A DNA stretch of 64,000 bases, from positions 873,501 through 937,500 of the forward strand of contig CP158972.1 in the NCBI GenBank assembly GCA_040429635.1, given 5' to 3'. The translations under genes and the position numbers were made by a program. Shown piece after piece: positions 43,111-53,250 of this stretch (position 1 is the stretch's first letter; each line of letters starts with the position of its first letter). The notes beneath the pieces were generated by a model. The model had not been told where the DNA came from. It did no database searches and was given only the letters and a program-made list of their open reading frames with translations. The stretch is from Tamlana crocina. GTDB lineage: Bacteria > Bacteroidota > Bacteroidia > Flavobacteriales > Flavobacteriaceae.

Positions 43111-44971
43111 TTCTTAAAAATACTTTAAAAGTGGTTCCTTTGTTTATTTCGCTGCTTACTTCAACTTTTCCGCCTAAAGTTTCAATCTGGTTTTTGGTGA
43201 TGAATAGCCCAATGCCTCGGGCATCTTTGTTTTTATGAAATGTTTTGTACATTCCAAATAGCTTTTTACTGTGCAAGTCGAGGTTGATGCCAACACCGTT
43301 ATCTATAAATTCAATAATGGTGTATTTCCCATTCTTTAGTGAGTTTATTTCTAAATAGCTGTCACGGTCTTTAGACCGGTACTTTATGGCATTGGTAATA
43401 AAGTTAAGCGCAATACTTTCAAGATATGCTTGAATGGCCAAAACTTTGGTGTCTTGATTTATATTGTTGATGATGTTTACCTTGTTTTTTTCTGCCAGTG
43501 GTAATATTGAGGTAATTTGTTTGTCTACAATCGGTTTTATTGGGAGTAAAGAGAAATTTTCTTTTGAAGAAAGGTTGATCTTTACAACCTCAGATAAGTG
43601 CTCGATGGTTTCATTTAAGTTGTCTGATGATGATTCTAAGAGTTTTACAATTTCGTTTTCAAAATAATCAGGCTCGTCCTCTTTTAAAATAGACAAAAGT
43701 GCCGATAGGCCTCCAGAATGCGAGCGCAAATTATGCGATACAATATGTGCAAAGTTTTTTAGTCGTTCGTTTTGGTCTTGGGTGAGATCGATAATTCGCT
43801 TTAGCTTTTGTTCCTGTTTTTTTTGCTGGCTGATATCAATTATTTGCGATATAAAATATAGTACATCATTTTTTTCGTCCCTAACAACCGAAACGGCAAG
43901 GTGGATAAAAACAAGCTGGCCTTTTTTATGGAAGTAGCGTTTGTCCATCCGGTAATGGTCTCGCTTGCCTTCAATAACTTCGTTCAATAAAGATAAATCT
44001 GAATCTAAATCTTCAGGATGTGTGATGTCTTGAAAAGTGAGTTCGTAAAACTCTTCTGCTGTATAGCCAACCATATCACATAAAGTTTGGTTAACTTTTA
44101 GCCATTTGCCTTCTTTGTCGAGCAGTGCCATACCTATGGCGGCATTTTCAAAATTCCCTCTGAATGCCTGTTCGCTTTCTTCGAGTTTTAGTTGATATGT
44201 TTTAAGGGCGTCTATGTCTTGCATGGTCCCATAAACCCTATTAATTGTATCTTGATGATTTTTTTCAGGAATACCGAGTACTTTAACCCATTTCGTTTTT
44301 CCTTGTTGCGTTACAATTTGTAGTTCTTCGTTAAACCCTTCTCCCTTATTTAAGGCATTAAAAACCAAATCGGTTATTCTGTCTTGACTATGCCCTTTTT
44401 TATAAAAATTAATTCCTGTTTCAAGATTTGGTTGGTAGTCTGGGTCTACGCCATGTATCTTTTTGGTTACATCACTCCAGATAATGGTTTGGGTACTTAC
44501 ATTCATGTCCCAGAAACCAATATTAGCTTCTTCGTTACAATGCTTAAGTACGTTCTCACTTTGTTTAAGCTGGGTAACATCTTGATGTGACCCTAGCATT
44601 CTGGTGGGGACGCCCTCAGCATTTCTAATGGCCAAACCTTTGCATCGTATCCAAATGGTTTGTCCATTCTTATGGGTGTATCTTACCGTTTGGTCATAGG
44701 GGTGGTTGGGGTCTTCTAGGTGTTTTTTTACATTATTGGCAGCTAAGGCGAGGTCGTCTTTATTGATAATGTCTTGCCAAGCAGAAGCCTTGTGAGGCAT
44801 GTCCTTGGGATTGTAGCCTAGTACTTCCCAAAACCTTTCGTTCATCCATTCATTTTCGGGTTTTTCCAAATCCCAATACCACAACCCGTCAAGGGAACTG
44901 TTCTGGATGAATTCGAAAATGGCATTGTCGGTTTTTATTAGCTCATAAAGCTCTTTTTGAAGATAGTTCAT
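43097..44971 (-). CDS. PAS-domain sensor histidine kinase
   Basis: A 624-residue soluble kinase with three PAS/PAC units (residues about 15-135, 140-260, 265-390; typical motifs WNERFWEVLGYNPKDMP, GTMQDIDALK, MVGYTAEEFYELTFQDITHPED) followed by a dimerisation/phospho-acceptor region with His in FAHIVSHNLRSHSGG (about residue 422) and an HATPase domain: N box NFITNAIKYRSKD, G1 DNGVGINLD and G2 GIGLFITKNQIETLGGKVEV. No membrane helix, so it senses an internal cue such as redox state or a ligand. It is paired with the downstream receiver. Confidence 0.93.
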   Translation of the reverse strand: MNYLQKELYELIKTDNAIFEFIQNSSLDGLWYWDLEKPENEWMNERFWEVLGYNPKDMPHKASAWQDIINKDDLALAANNVKKHLEDPNHPYDQTVRYTHKNGQTIWIRCKGLAIRNAEGVPTRMLGSHQDVTQLKQSENVLKHCNEEANIGFWDMNVSTQTIIWSDVTKKIHGVDPDYQPNLETGINFYKKGHSQDRITDLVFNALNKGEGFNEELQIVTQQGKTKWVKVLGIPEKNHQDTINRVYGTMQDIDALKTYQLKLEESEQAFRGNFENAAIGMALLDKEGKWLKVNQTLCDMVGYTAEEFYELTFQDITHPEDLDSDLSLLNEVIEGKRDHYRMDKRYFHKKGQLVFIHLAVSVVRDEKNDVLYFISQIIDISQQKKQEQKLKRIIDLTQDQNERLKNFAHIVSHNLRSHSGGLSALLSILKEDEPDYFENEIVKLLESSSDNLNETIEHLSEVVKINLSSKENFSLLPIKPIVDKQITSILPLAEKNKVNIINNINQDTKVLAIQAYLESIALNFITNAIKYRSKDRDSYLEINSLKNGKYTIIEFIDNGVGINLDLHSKKLFGMYKTFHKNKDARGIGLFITKNQIETLGGKVEVSSEINKGTTFKVFLRNEKD

Positions 44972-45070
44972 TTTTAGGTTAGGAAGGGTTGCTATTAATG
45001 TTTTTACTAAGATAGGGGCCGAAATAATGTGTTAGTGAGAGAAGGCTAAACAAAATGTCGTGTTTAGTTG

Positions 45071-45078
45071 CAAATATA
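45071..45078 (-). promoter_or_regulatory. -7 promoter element of the PAS kinase gene
   Basis: On the minus strand this reads TATATTTG, a match to TAnnTTTG, 100 bp upstream of the kinase start. A -33 TTTG at the right distance is not clear. Confidence 0.4.
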
Positions 45079-45207
45079 TATTTTTTGTTGAATATGTTAT
45101 GCGTGTATAATATTTGGAAACTATATGTGTTCATTCTAATTTTTCGCAGTTTTATTGGTACTGCAAGCTATAATTTCGCTCTAAAATACAAATTTGTTTA
45201 CATTGTA

Positions 45208-46260
45208 CTAATCTTCTGCGTTAAAAAACACTTTGTAGTAGTGCATTTTCTTTTCTTCGTCGTAGCCACGCTCCAAGTATTCGGTTGAAGCATCCGGTGC
45301 GTCAATATCCAGTTTTATTTGTATGTGTGTATCGAGTTTTATGTCGGTTTTAATTTTACGCTTTTCTTTGTTAACAACAGCTTCAGCTACATCAAACTGA
45401 TTTCTGATTACCAAATTCTGTTCGCCCTCAAATTCCTTTTTAAAGTTGTCGAATTCTTGTTTGTGTTTGTCCTCCTCAAAAATTTCGTCTTTAAAGCGTT
45501 CAATGTTTACTACTTCGTTTTCTTTAAAGAAATCGATGGTTTTGGTTAAAAAGGTGTTTTTCTCTTGGGCGCCGTATGTGGTTTTGATGATTTCGGTTGA
45601 AAAATCCTTGCACAATTCAATGTACTGCTGGGTGTGGTTGTTGGCATCGTCGGCATATTTGATGTTCAAAAAATGGTTGATCCAATATTGGGTATCGTAG
45701 CTATTGTTGTCCACACTAAAAACAATAGGGCCCTCGGTGTCGTTTTGGTTCAAAATGAGACAGCCTTTGTCCACTTTTTTAGAGCTTATTCCTTTTTGAA
45801 CCAATACATCGTAACTGTTGTTTTCTAAATAGGTTTGAAAAAAGTTGACTTTATTTTCAATTTTAAAAATACCAATAGCATTTGTTGTGATGTCGTTAAA
45901 CTCGATGCCTTCAAACATCACCACCAAAACGTCGCCGGTTTTTATGTTGGCTGAGTTGGATTGCTCGTAAAGGTGCATCACGATATGTTTCGAAACCTCG
46001 ATAAAATCGGTGTTGTCTTCATCAAACATTTGTGCGGCGTAGCTGTTAATTTCGTTTAGTGCGATATTGGCATGGTGGTTAAAGCGGTAGCTTTGCACCA
46101 CACTGCCAAATGGCCGAAGCAAAAACGGAAGCATTAAATCGTAGCTGGCTTCATCAAAATCAACAAGTTTTTCTGAGAAGGCATTTTTTGTGTCGTTGAA
46201 TTTGTTTCCAACTTTATGAATTATAAATTTTGAAATAGAGGCGTTTTTTCTTGAAATCAT
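45208..46260 (-). CDS. 37-kDa nucleoid-associated protein (NdpA/YejK family)
   Basis: A 350-residue protein similar to nucleoid-associated protein NdpA (PF04245). The start MISRKNASISKFIIHKVGNKFNDTKNAFSEKLVDFDEASYDLMLPFLLRPFGS and the later GDVLVVMFEGIEFN and KGCLILNQND segments fit the family. It probably binds DNA and restrains supercoils; its true role in Bacteroidota is little known. It has no signal peptide and is a single leftward gene. Confidence 0.8.
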   Translation of the reverse strand: MISRKNASISKFIIHKVGNKFNDTKNAFSEKLVDFDEASYDLMLPFLLRPFGSVVQSYRFNHHANIALNEINSYAAQMFDEDNTDFIEVSKHIVMHLYEQSNSANIKTGDVLVVMFEGIEFNDITTNAIGIFKIENKVNFFQTYLENNSYDVLVQKGISSKKVDKGCLILNQNDTEGPIVFSVDNNSYDTQYWINHFLNIKYADDANNHTQQYIELCKDFSTEIIKTTYGAQEKNTFLTKTIDFFKENEVVNIERFKDEIFEEDKHKQEFDNFKKEFEGEQNLVIRNQFDVAEAVVNKEKRKIKTDIKLDTHIQIKLDIDAPDASTEYLERGYDEEKKMHYYKVFFNAED

Positions 46261-46309
46261 CTGCTTTAAATTAGTAGTGCAATAGTACTATTTCAAAAGA
46301 AAAAATCCT

Positions 46310-46343
46310 AAAAAAGAATGCCAAAGCACATAGCTTTGGCATT
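46310..46343 (-). terminator. Terminator of the candidate small gene
   Basis: AATGCCAAAGC pairs perfectly with GCTTTGGCATT (11 bp, 5-nt loop). Read leftward it is followed by CTTTTTTA, so it works on the minus strand. Confidence 0.85.
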
Positions 46344-46374
46344 CAAGATTCGAGGACTTTCGATTTGGTTATCG

Positions 46375-46449
46375 TTAAATTTTATGAAGGTTTATGTCGT
46401 GAAATGAGAGAACCATTAAAAGCATAACGCCTACTGCGCATTTTTTCAA
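46375..46449 (-). CDS. Candidate 24-residue hydrophobic peptide (or sRNA)
   Basis: A TTG at 46449 opens a frame of 24 codons, MKKCAVGVMLLMVLSFHDIN.. ending HKI, with a Lys pair then a hydrophobic core, like a tiny membrane or leader peptide. A promoter (TTTG-N19-TATATTTA) lies 40-70 bp upstream, and a strong terminator begins 32 bp after the stop, so a discrete transcript of about 170 nt is predicted. The frame may be chance; the RNA could instead be a regulatory sRNA. A different ATG frame nearby would give a 19-residue Arg-rich peptide. No homologue is known to me. Confidence 0.35.
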   Translation of the reverse strand: MKKCAVGVMLLMVLSFHDINLHKI

Positions 46450-46485
46450 TGTTTTTTTGAGTAATGTTTTGATTAATAGCGGTGT

Positions 46486-46516
46486 TAAATATAGAAATTA
46501 GTTTTTTACCGACAAA
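46486..46516 (-). promoter_or_regulatory. Promoter of the candidate small transcript
   Basis: On the minus strand TTTG (46516-46513) and TATATTTA (46493-46486) are exactly 19 nt apart, the spacing of Bacteroidota housekeeping promoters. The -7 element ends in A instead of the consensus G. Confidence 0.5.
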
Positions 46517-46553
46517 TTACAATAGCTAAAATTTATGATTTCGTTTAAACGCT

Positions 46554-48986
46554 TTAATTAATTTGATAAAGTAAAACGGAATTGCTTTCGCCTTTTGTGA
46601 CAAATTCCAAATTTCGGTCTTTATCAATATTGTCTAGTTCAATGGCCGAGTTTCCATAAACAGGGAAGTTAGGGATGGACTCCGACTGGCTATCGAAAAG
46701 ATATACCTTGTGCGATTGCAAATCGGTGGTAGATACATAAATTTTATCGTAAATGTAAAAGATGCTCGGTGGGGAATAGTTACCAAAATCCAGTTCGGTA
46801 GTTCTACTTTTAATGGATAACTTGTTGTCGCTTTGCGTTACCAGTGTTTTGCTGGTGGTTTGCAAAAAGTGGTTTCCTGAAAGTTTTAGGTCGGTACTCG
46901 ATGCGTTGCCTTTGGTGTCCACCGAAAATAATTTCCCGTTTTCAGTAGTGGTGGTAAACTTATTGTTGTATAAAAATAGAGGCTGGTTGGAGTAATTCGC
47001 CTGGTTTTTTGGAGACACGCGCGTTTTTCCGGTGCGGTCTAAAATATAAAGTTTGTCTTTCGTTTTTAAGGTAATGTGATCTTTGCTGCCAATTCTAAAA
47101 TGTTGCGGTTGCGAAATAATAGTGCCGTTGGCAGATTTAAACGTAAAACCTTTTACAATGTTCCCTTTAACATTGTACATCAACACATTTTTGCCTTGGG
47201 TTACCAAAAGCCTGTAGTTTTTTCGTTTGTCGTAATCAAAAACCGAAAGCGGTTGGGTAATCTTATCGTTGAATTTTAACGGAAACGGACCCACTTCTTT
47301 TCCGTTTCTGTCTAAAACATACACGCGGTTGGGCGTTGCAAAAATGAGTTGCAGTCGGCCGTTTTTGTAAATGTCAATTTGCTCGATGTTGCCTAATACT
47401 GAACCTTGAAGTTGTTTTTTCCAAAGGATTTTTCCGGTGTTGGAAATTAAATACAGATTATTGTTTACATCCTGAACCACAATTTCCTTTTGCCCCGAAA
47501 TATGGTTTTTTACAAATTGCGGACGGTTTAGAATATCGTTGTCCAATTTAATATTCAATTCTTCGGAAACCGAATGCTCTGCCGCACGGGCTTTGTTTTT
47601 GCTAATGATACCATTAACGTGAGCGAAATGTTTGTCGAAAATAAACTGAACTGCCGAAATATTGTCGCTGTTTAAATTGAAATCACTGTCCTCTTTCAAA
47701 TTTTTCCGAAAAATAGACTTTAGCGCAGAAGCATCACCTACTTGTAAATAAGAAGCCGCCGAACTCAATTTTTCGGTTATGGCATTAAAATATTCCCGTT
47801 GGCTTAAAGTAGTTTCGTTTTGATAACTGGCAATAATGTTTTGGAGCGTTTCCAGATTGTTGGCAAACACGAAAAAATAATCCAAAATACAATACATATT
47901 GGCATCGGCGTTCGAAATAAATGGAGAAAACACATCGGCGAACACGGTAGGTTGGCTAAAGCTGAAAATATCGACTTCCCGATAGGTGTCCAGTTTATTT
48001 TGTTCAGCTAAAAGGGCGTCTTGGGTGGCAATAACGTCGCTGGAATTTAAAACCACAGCCCAGTTTTGCCCTTCGTAAATCACGCCAATTTCAGAAATAT
48101 TGTTGAAAAGGGTAGCATTTGTCAACGAATCCTTTTTATTGAGTTGGTTTAAATTCTTTTCAAAAGTTTTAAAATTATTAAAGGTAATGCTTGAAAAACC
48201 ATCAGCATTGCCTGGAGTGATGTGTTGCATTTGGTTTTCTTGAGGTACCGTATTTTTAAAAACATTTATTAAACTTTTGGTGCTATCGGTAGCTTTGGTA
48301 ATACCGTTAAAGTATATTTCGTTTTGTTCCAATTCCACATCGGCGGCCAAATACTCGGTAAATTTTTCAAATGAAAGCGAATCTTCAATGAAAAATGAAT
48401 GAATCGGAGTTTTGGAGTTTGCTTTTAAAATAACCGATAGAGTTTTGTCGTTGCCCGTAGTGCTGAAAACTTTTTTGAGTTCACCATTGTTGGTTTTTAC
48501 ATTGAAAACGTCGGTTGTAATCTGCTGTGCCGATGATGCAAAAAACACGCTGTCGATAACCGCACTGTAAAAAGTGTTTTGGTTAATTGTAGATTTGGTG
48601 ATCTGTCTGTTTTTTATGGTTAAGGTTTCTTCAATATAATTTTTTAATGAATCGGTTTTAAAAAGGTTTTGGTTGAATTTTGTTATTAAGGTGTATTGTA
48701 ATGAATCATTATTGTCGGAAGAAAAACAAAGCAAAACATCGCCCGTAGGATTGAAATGTGGCAGGTGTTCCAGTTTTTTTTGAAGTTTTAAATAACTGTC
48801 CGTTTTATCCAGTTGCTGTAAAAAATGACTGTTTTTTATGCTGCTCTTTAAGCTTTCTAAATTGGAAGTTCTTAAAATTACCGAGGTGTTTTCGGGAACA
48901 AAGTCAATAAGTTCGGTTCTTTTTTTTGCTGGATTGCTGCAAGCGAATACCGTAAAAAGTAGAAAGGACAAGCAAATTATTCTCAT
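46554..48986 (-). CDS. Large lipoprotein with C-terminal beta-propeller-like region
   Basis: An 810-residue lipoprotein (TVFACSNPAK, Cys about residue 16). The first 480 residues are mixed alpha/beta with repeated VILRTSN, ILKAN and SVDNFE-like segments, partly like DUF3352 proteins. The last 330 residues contain repeated short strands (NNLYLISNTGKILWKKQL; NRVYVLDRNGKEVGPFPL; DKLYILDRTGKTRVSP; GKLFSVDTKGNAS) that read as beta-propeller blades with the PQQ/WD-like pattern. It is conserved near rnhB in some relatives as far as I recall. Role unknown, probably periplasmic. Confidence 0.75.
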   Translation of the reverse strand: MRIICLSFLLFTVFACSNPAKKRTELIDFVPENTSVILRTSNLESLKSSIKNSHFLQQLDKTDSYLKLQKKLEHLPHFNPTGDVLLCFSSDNNDSLQYTLITKFNQNLFKTDSLKNYIEETLTIKNRQITKSTINQNTFYSAVIDSVFFASSAQQITTDVFNVKTNNGELKKVFSTTGNDKTLSVILKANSKTPIHSFFIEDSLSFEKFTEYLAADVELEQNEIYFNGITKATDSTKSLINVFKNTVPQENQMQHITPGNADGFSSITFNNFKTFEKNLNQLNKKDSLTNATLFNNISEIGVIYEGQNWAVVLNSSDVIATQDALLAEQNKLDTYREVDIFSFSQPTVFADVFSPFISNADANMYCILDYFFVFANNLETLQNIIASYQNETTLSQREYFNAITEKLSSAASYLQVGDASALKSIFRKNLKEDSDFNLNSDNISAVQFIFDKHFAHVNGIISKNKARAAEHSVSEELNIKLDNDILNRPQFVKNHISGQKEIVVQDVNNNLYLISNTGKILWKKQLQGSVLGNIEQIDIYKNGRLQLIFATPNRVYVLDRNGKEVGPFPLKFNDKITQPLSVFDYDKRKNYRLLVTQGKNVLMYNVKGNIVKGFTFKSANGTIISQPQHFRIGSKDHITLKTKDKLYILDRTGKTRVSPKNQANYSNQPLFLYNNKFTTTTENGKLFSVDTKGNASSTDLKLSGNHFLQTTSKTLVTQSDNKLSIKSRTTELDFGNYSPPSIFYIYDKIYVSTTDLQSHKVYLFDSQSESIPNFPVYGNSAIELDNIDKDRNLEFVTKGESNSVLLYQIN

Positions 48987-49100
48987 GGATGCATTAATTT
49001 TTACTCGTTATTTGAGGTGGTTTTAATGAACTATTCTTAAAAGGCGTCAAGGTCATGCAAACCTAATATTTTTTTAACGCATTAAAAATATCGGTTTCAA

Positions 49101-49700
49101 CTAAAGTTCTAACTTTAATTGATCGGGCAATAGTTTAAACGATTTGCGGTGGTATTTTGTTATGCCATACTTTTTAATGGCCTCGCGGTGCTGTTTGGTA
49201 GGGTAGCCCTTGTTTTTCTTCCAATTGTACATCGGGAATTCTTCGTGAATCATATCCATATAGGCATCGCGGTAAGTTTTTGCCAAAACGGATGCGGCGG
49301 CAATACTAATATATTTTCCGTCTCCTTTTATAATGGTTTCAAAAGGGATATCGTTATAAGGTTTAAATTTATTGCCATCAACAATAATAAATTCGGGCTG
49401 CGGATTCAGTTTTTCAATAGATTGGTGCATGGCCAAAATTGATGCGTTCAATATATTAATATTGTCTATTTCCTCCTGAAAAATGTGTGCCACGCCAAAA
49501 CATAAGGCTTCTTGCTCGATAATGGGCTTTAAGTTGAACCTGTTTTTTTCGCTGAGTTGTTTGGAATCGTTAAGCACCACATTTTCAAAATCTTTTGGCA
49601 GAATAATGGCTGCTGCAGTAACGGGGCCGGCCAAACAACCACGACCGGCTTCATCGGTGCCGCATTCTAAAGTGAATTTTGAGTGGTGGTTTAACAGCAT
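49101..49700 (-). CDS. rnhB: Ribonuclease HII
   Basis: I choose the ATG at 49700 ([21 protein letters not shown]); a longer frame from 49778 adds a leader that lies upstream of the probable promoter (TACTTTTA at about 49730). The 199-residue protein has the catalytic Asp-Glu in [13 protein letters not shown], later Asp in FIIVDGNKF, Asp in AYMDM and the ending typical of RNase HII. It cuts RNA at RNA-DNA junctions and removes single ribonucleotides from DNA. Confidence 0.93.
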   Translation of the reverse strand: MLLNHHSKFTLECGTDEAGRGCLAGPVTAAAIILPKDFENVVLNDSKQLSEKNRFNLKPIIEQEALCFGVAHIFQEEIDNINILNASILAMHQSIEKLNPQPEFIIVDGNKFKPYNDIPFETIIKGDGKYISIAAASVLAKTYRDAYMDMIHEEFPMYNWKKNKGYPTKQHREAIKKYGITKYHRKSFKLLPDQLKLEL

Positions 49701-49871
49701 AGAATAATGTTTTGGTAAAAGTAACATCAATGTTATAAAGCTCCAAATGCTAATTGCTTTTGAATAAAATGAAGGCATTCTGTAATAATGCTGAATATTT
49801 TTTTGTTAAACTTTTGTTTTATTAAGATAATATTAAGAAATTGGCTTTAGACTAACTCAAATAATTAATTT

Positions 49872-52800
49872 ATGAAATTAAATTACACTGGGTTGATGGT
49901 GCTTTTCCTGACACTTTCAATCCAATTTTCTTTTGCACAGAAGAAGCAAATTACCGGTTCTGTGTTAGATGCCAACGGCATGCCCCTCCCAGGAGTAACG
50001 ATTGTTGTGGAAGGGGCCAATACGGGAGCTACTTCAAATTTTGATGGCGAATACCAAATTACGGGAGCCATTGGCGATGTTTTAAGGTTTAGCTATGTAG
50101 GTATGGAAACCCAGCGTGTTACCTTGGGGGAAAGCGAGGAGGTTAACGTTACCATGGTAGAAGACGTTGAAAGTTTAGATGCCGTGGTAGTAACGGGTTA
50201 TCAAAACGTGAGGCGCGAACTTTTTACAGGGGCATCGCAAACCATTAAGGCTGCCGATGTAAAACTAGATGGTGTTGCTGATGTGTCGCGGGCACTTGAA
50301 GGTAGGGCTGCCGGGGTAAGCGTGCAAAACGTTACCGGAACCTTTGGTGCTGCACCGAGGATTACCATCCGTGGATCGTCGTCTATACTAGGAGATACTA
50401 AACCTATTTGGATTATTGATGGTGTTATTCAAGAAGAAATTGTAAATCTTTCGGTTTCCGATTTGGTTTCTGGTGATGCCAATACCTTACTAAGTTCGGC
50501 AGTGGCGGGCTTAAATGCTTCAGATATTGAAAGTTTTGAAATTCTAAAAGATGCTTCGGCTACAGCATTGTATGGGGCGAGGGCACTTAACGGGGTTGTG
50601 GTTATCACCACTAAAACTGGTAAGAAGAACCAAAAACCAACTTTTAATTATTCTGCGGAATATGCCGTTAGGGACATACCAAGATACGGTAATTACGATT
50701 TACTCAACTCGCAAGAAACCGTTTCAGTTTACAGAGAAATGGAGTCTAAGGGCTTTTTGGATATGCCATCATCATTTCAAGGGCGTTACGGCGGTATATA
50801 CAATATTATGTATCGGGCCATTGATAATTACGACGAAAACACTGGAACCTTCGGACTTGAGAACACGCCTGAAGCACGTGCTCAATTTTTGCAACAGTAC
50901 GAGTTAGCTAATAGCGATTGGTTTAAAACCTTGTTTAATACAGCGCCAACACAAACGCACACGCTTAGCTTTTCCAGCGGCGGCGAAAATGCTACATCGT
51001 ATGCTTCGTTAGGCTATTATACAGATGGCGGCTGGAGCGTTGCAGATAGAGTGAGGCGTATTACGGGTAATCTGCGAAATACTTATTATATGGCAGACGA
51101 CAAACTTAAGGTGACGGTGCAAATGCAAGGGTCTATTAGAAACCAGCTCGCTCCGGGTACATTTGCCCGAGAGGAAGATTTGGTTAGCGGGTCTTACACC
51201 CGAGATTTCGATATCAACCCTTTTAGTTACGCAATTAATACGAGTCGTGCTTTGCGCCCAAGAGACAACGACGGAAATTTGGAATATTCCAGATACAATT
51301 GGGCGCCTTTCAATATATTGGATGAATTGGATAACAATGGGATAGAACTTAACGTCTCCGATATAAAATTCCAAGGGCAGGGAGAGTACAAAATTAACGA
51401 AAACCTTACTTACAATTTCTTGGGGTCGGCCCGGTACGTAACTTCCAATGGAGAGCATTCTATCACAGAAAACTCGAATGTGGCGGCGGCCTATAGATCA
51501 AACGAAACCACTATTGTACAGGATGCCAATGTGTTTTTGTTTACCGATCCCGATAAACCAAACTCAAGACCTTATGTCGTGCTGCCGGTTGGGGGAATTT
51601 TAAAAACTTCTAAAAACACCTTGGTAACCTACACCTTTAGGAATACCTTAGATTACATAAAACGTTTTAAAGAAGGTGTGCATGGCTTAAGGGTATATGG
51701 TGGGCAAGAATTCCGGTACACCGATAGGACTTCAAGTGAAAATACAGGTTATGGATACCAATTTAATAGGGGTGGCACGGTATTTACGCATCCCGATATT
51801 TTACGAAAAGCCATTTTAGAAGGCAATCCATATTTTGCCTCTGCAGAAACCAGACAGCGCGAAGTATCGTTTTTTGCCAATGCAACTTACGATTACAACA
51901 AAAAGTATGTGCTAAACTTAACGGGAAATTACGAAGGCTCCAACCGGGCAGGAAAATCGTCAGACTCTAGATGGTTGCCTACATATACCATAGGAGGTAA
52001 ATGGAACGTGCATAGAGAGGACTTTTTAAGTGACTCCGATGTGATTTCAAATTTAGCTTTTAGACCTAGTTACGGACTTGTAGGGCTCTTGGCCGATAAC
52101 GCCACGAATAACCTTGCTGTTTTTAGAAGCCAAATTACCGACCGTTTTAATAGTAACGACCGTGAAAACTATATCGATATTGAAGACCTTCAAAACTCAG
52201 AGTTGACTTGGGAAAAAACACTCGAACTCAACTTGGGGGTGGATCTTGGCCTTTTCAATAATAGGATAACAATGAATTTTGATGCCTACTTTAGAAAAGG
52301 AAAAGACCTGATAGATTTAATTAGAACTACCGGTATAGGTGGAGAATCCATTAAATTGGGTAACAATTCTGAAATGACCACAAACGGTGTAGAATTTCAA
52401 TTGAATACCGTAAATATCAATTCTGAGACATTTCAATGGCGCACAGGATTTAACATTTCGCACTTCAATCAAGAGGTTACTTCACTAAAACAAGAAGCTA
52501 ATGTATTCGATTTAGTAACTGGAACAGGAAGGGGTAATGCGATAGGCTACCCTAAAGGCTCGCTTTTCTCATTTAATTTTGAAGGACTTAACGAATATGG
52601 GTTGCCTACATTTTTAACCGAAGACCCCGATTTTAATCCGGCGAAACCTTATGATTTGATTGACTTTCAAGATACGGACAATGTGTTGGATTACTTAGTT
52701 TATGAAGGCGCAACCGAACCAAATATATCAGGAGGACTTTCAAATAACTTTAAGTACAAAAACTGGGATTTGAGTTTCTTCATTTCTTTTTCGGCAGGAA

Positions 52801-53240
52801 ATAAAGTGAGATTGGCGCCTGCCTACAAATCGGAATATACCGATTTGGACGTTTTTCCTCGTGAGTTTGTTAACCGTTGGCTTGTTCCTGGCGACGAAGC
52901 CATTACCGATGTGCCGGCAATAGCCTCGTTAAGCGTTTTGCAATCGTTTGGAGATAACGAAGTAGAAAGGGCTTATAATGCATACAATTATTCTACCGCA
53001 AGAACAGCTGACGGCGATTTTATAAGAATGAAAAACATATCGCTGGGTTATACGTTCGATACAGCAACAACCAGCCGATTGGGTATTTCTAATTTTAGGT
53101 TGAGTTTGCAAAGCACCAACCCCTTCTTGATCTATTCAGATTCTAAGTTAGGAGGGCAAGATCCCGAGTTTTTCAGGTCGGGTGGTGTGGCTTACCCTAT
53201 TTCGAGGTTGTTTACATTTTCACTTAACATTGGGTTTTAA
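49872..53240 (+). CDS. SusC/RagA-type TonB-dependent receptor
   Basis: A 1122-residue outer membrane receptor: signal peptide (SIQFSFAQ), N-terminal carboxypeptidase-like domain (ITGSVLDANGMPLPGVTIVVEGANTGATSNFDGEYQI), plug domain with LEGRAAGVSVQNVTG, IRGSSSILGDTKPIWIIDG and DASATALYGARALNGVVVITTKTGK, then a 22-strand barrel ending in FTFSLNIGF. It imports large substrates with its SusD partner, encoded 10 bp downstream. Next to a metallopeptidase gene, peptides are the more likely substrate than glycans; no glycosidase gene is present. Confidence 0.96.
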   Translation: MKLNYTGLMVLFLTLSIQFSFAQKKQITGSVLDANGMPLPGVTIVVEGANTGATSNFDGEYQITGAIGDVLRFSYVGMETQRVTLGESEEVNVTMVEDVESLDAVVVTGYQNVRRELFTGASQTIKAADVKLDGVADVSRALEGRAAGVSVQNVTGTFGAAPRITIRGSSSILGDTKPIWIIDGVIQEEIVNLSVSDLVSGDANTLLSSAVAGLNASDIESFEILKDASATALYGARALNGVVVITTKTGKKNQKPTFNYSAEYAVRDIPRYGNYDLLNSQETVSVYREMESKGFLDMPSSFQGRYGGIYNIMYRAIDNYDENTGTFGLENTPEARAQFLQQYELANSDWFKTLFNTAPTQTHTLSFSSGGENATSYASLGYYTDGGWSVADRVRRITGNLRNTYYMADDKLKVTVQMQGSIRNQLAPGTFAREEDLVSGSYTRDFDINPFSYAINTSRALRPRDNDGNLEYSRYNWAPFNILDELDNNGIELNVSDIKFQGQGEYKINENLTYNFLGSARYVTSNGEHSITENSNVAAAYRSNETTIVQDANVFLFTDPDKPNSRPYVVLPVGGILKTSKNTLVTYTFRNTLDYIKRFKEGVHGLRVYGGQEFRYTDRTSSENTGYGYQFNRGGTVFTHPDILRKAILEGNPYFASAETRQREVSFFANATYDYNKKYVLNLTGNYEGSNRAGKSSDSRWLPTYTIGGKWNVHREDFLSDSDVISNLAFRPSYGLVGLLADNATNNLAVFRSQITDRFNSNDRENYIDIEDLQNSELTWEKTLELNLGVDLGLFNNRITMNFDAYFRKGKDLIDLIRTTGIGGESIKLGNNSEMTTNGVEFQLNTVNINSETFQWRTGFNISHFNQEVTSLKQEANVFDLVTGTGRGNAIGYPKGSLFSFNFEGLNEYGLPTFLTEDPDFNPAKPYDLIDFQDTDNVLDYLVYEGATEPNISGGLSNNFKYKNWDLSFFISFSAGNKVRLAPAYKSEYTDLDVFPREFVNRWLVPGDEAITDVPAIASLSVLQSFGDNEVERAYNAYNYSTARTADGDFIRMKNISLGYTFDTATTSRLGISNFRLSLQSTNPFLIYSDSKLGGQDPEFFRSGGVAYPISRLFTFSLNIGF

Positions 53241-53250
53241 AAAAGAAAGC

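Noticed and set aside
45055..45288. 77-residue hydrophobic frame
   Set aside because: It overlaps the kinase promoter region and the end of the nucleoid-associated gene, and its Phe/Val/Tyr-rich content is what antisense AT-rich DNA gives.
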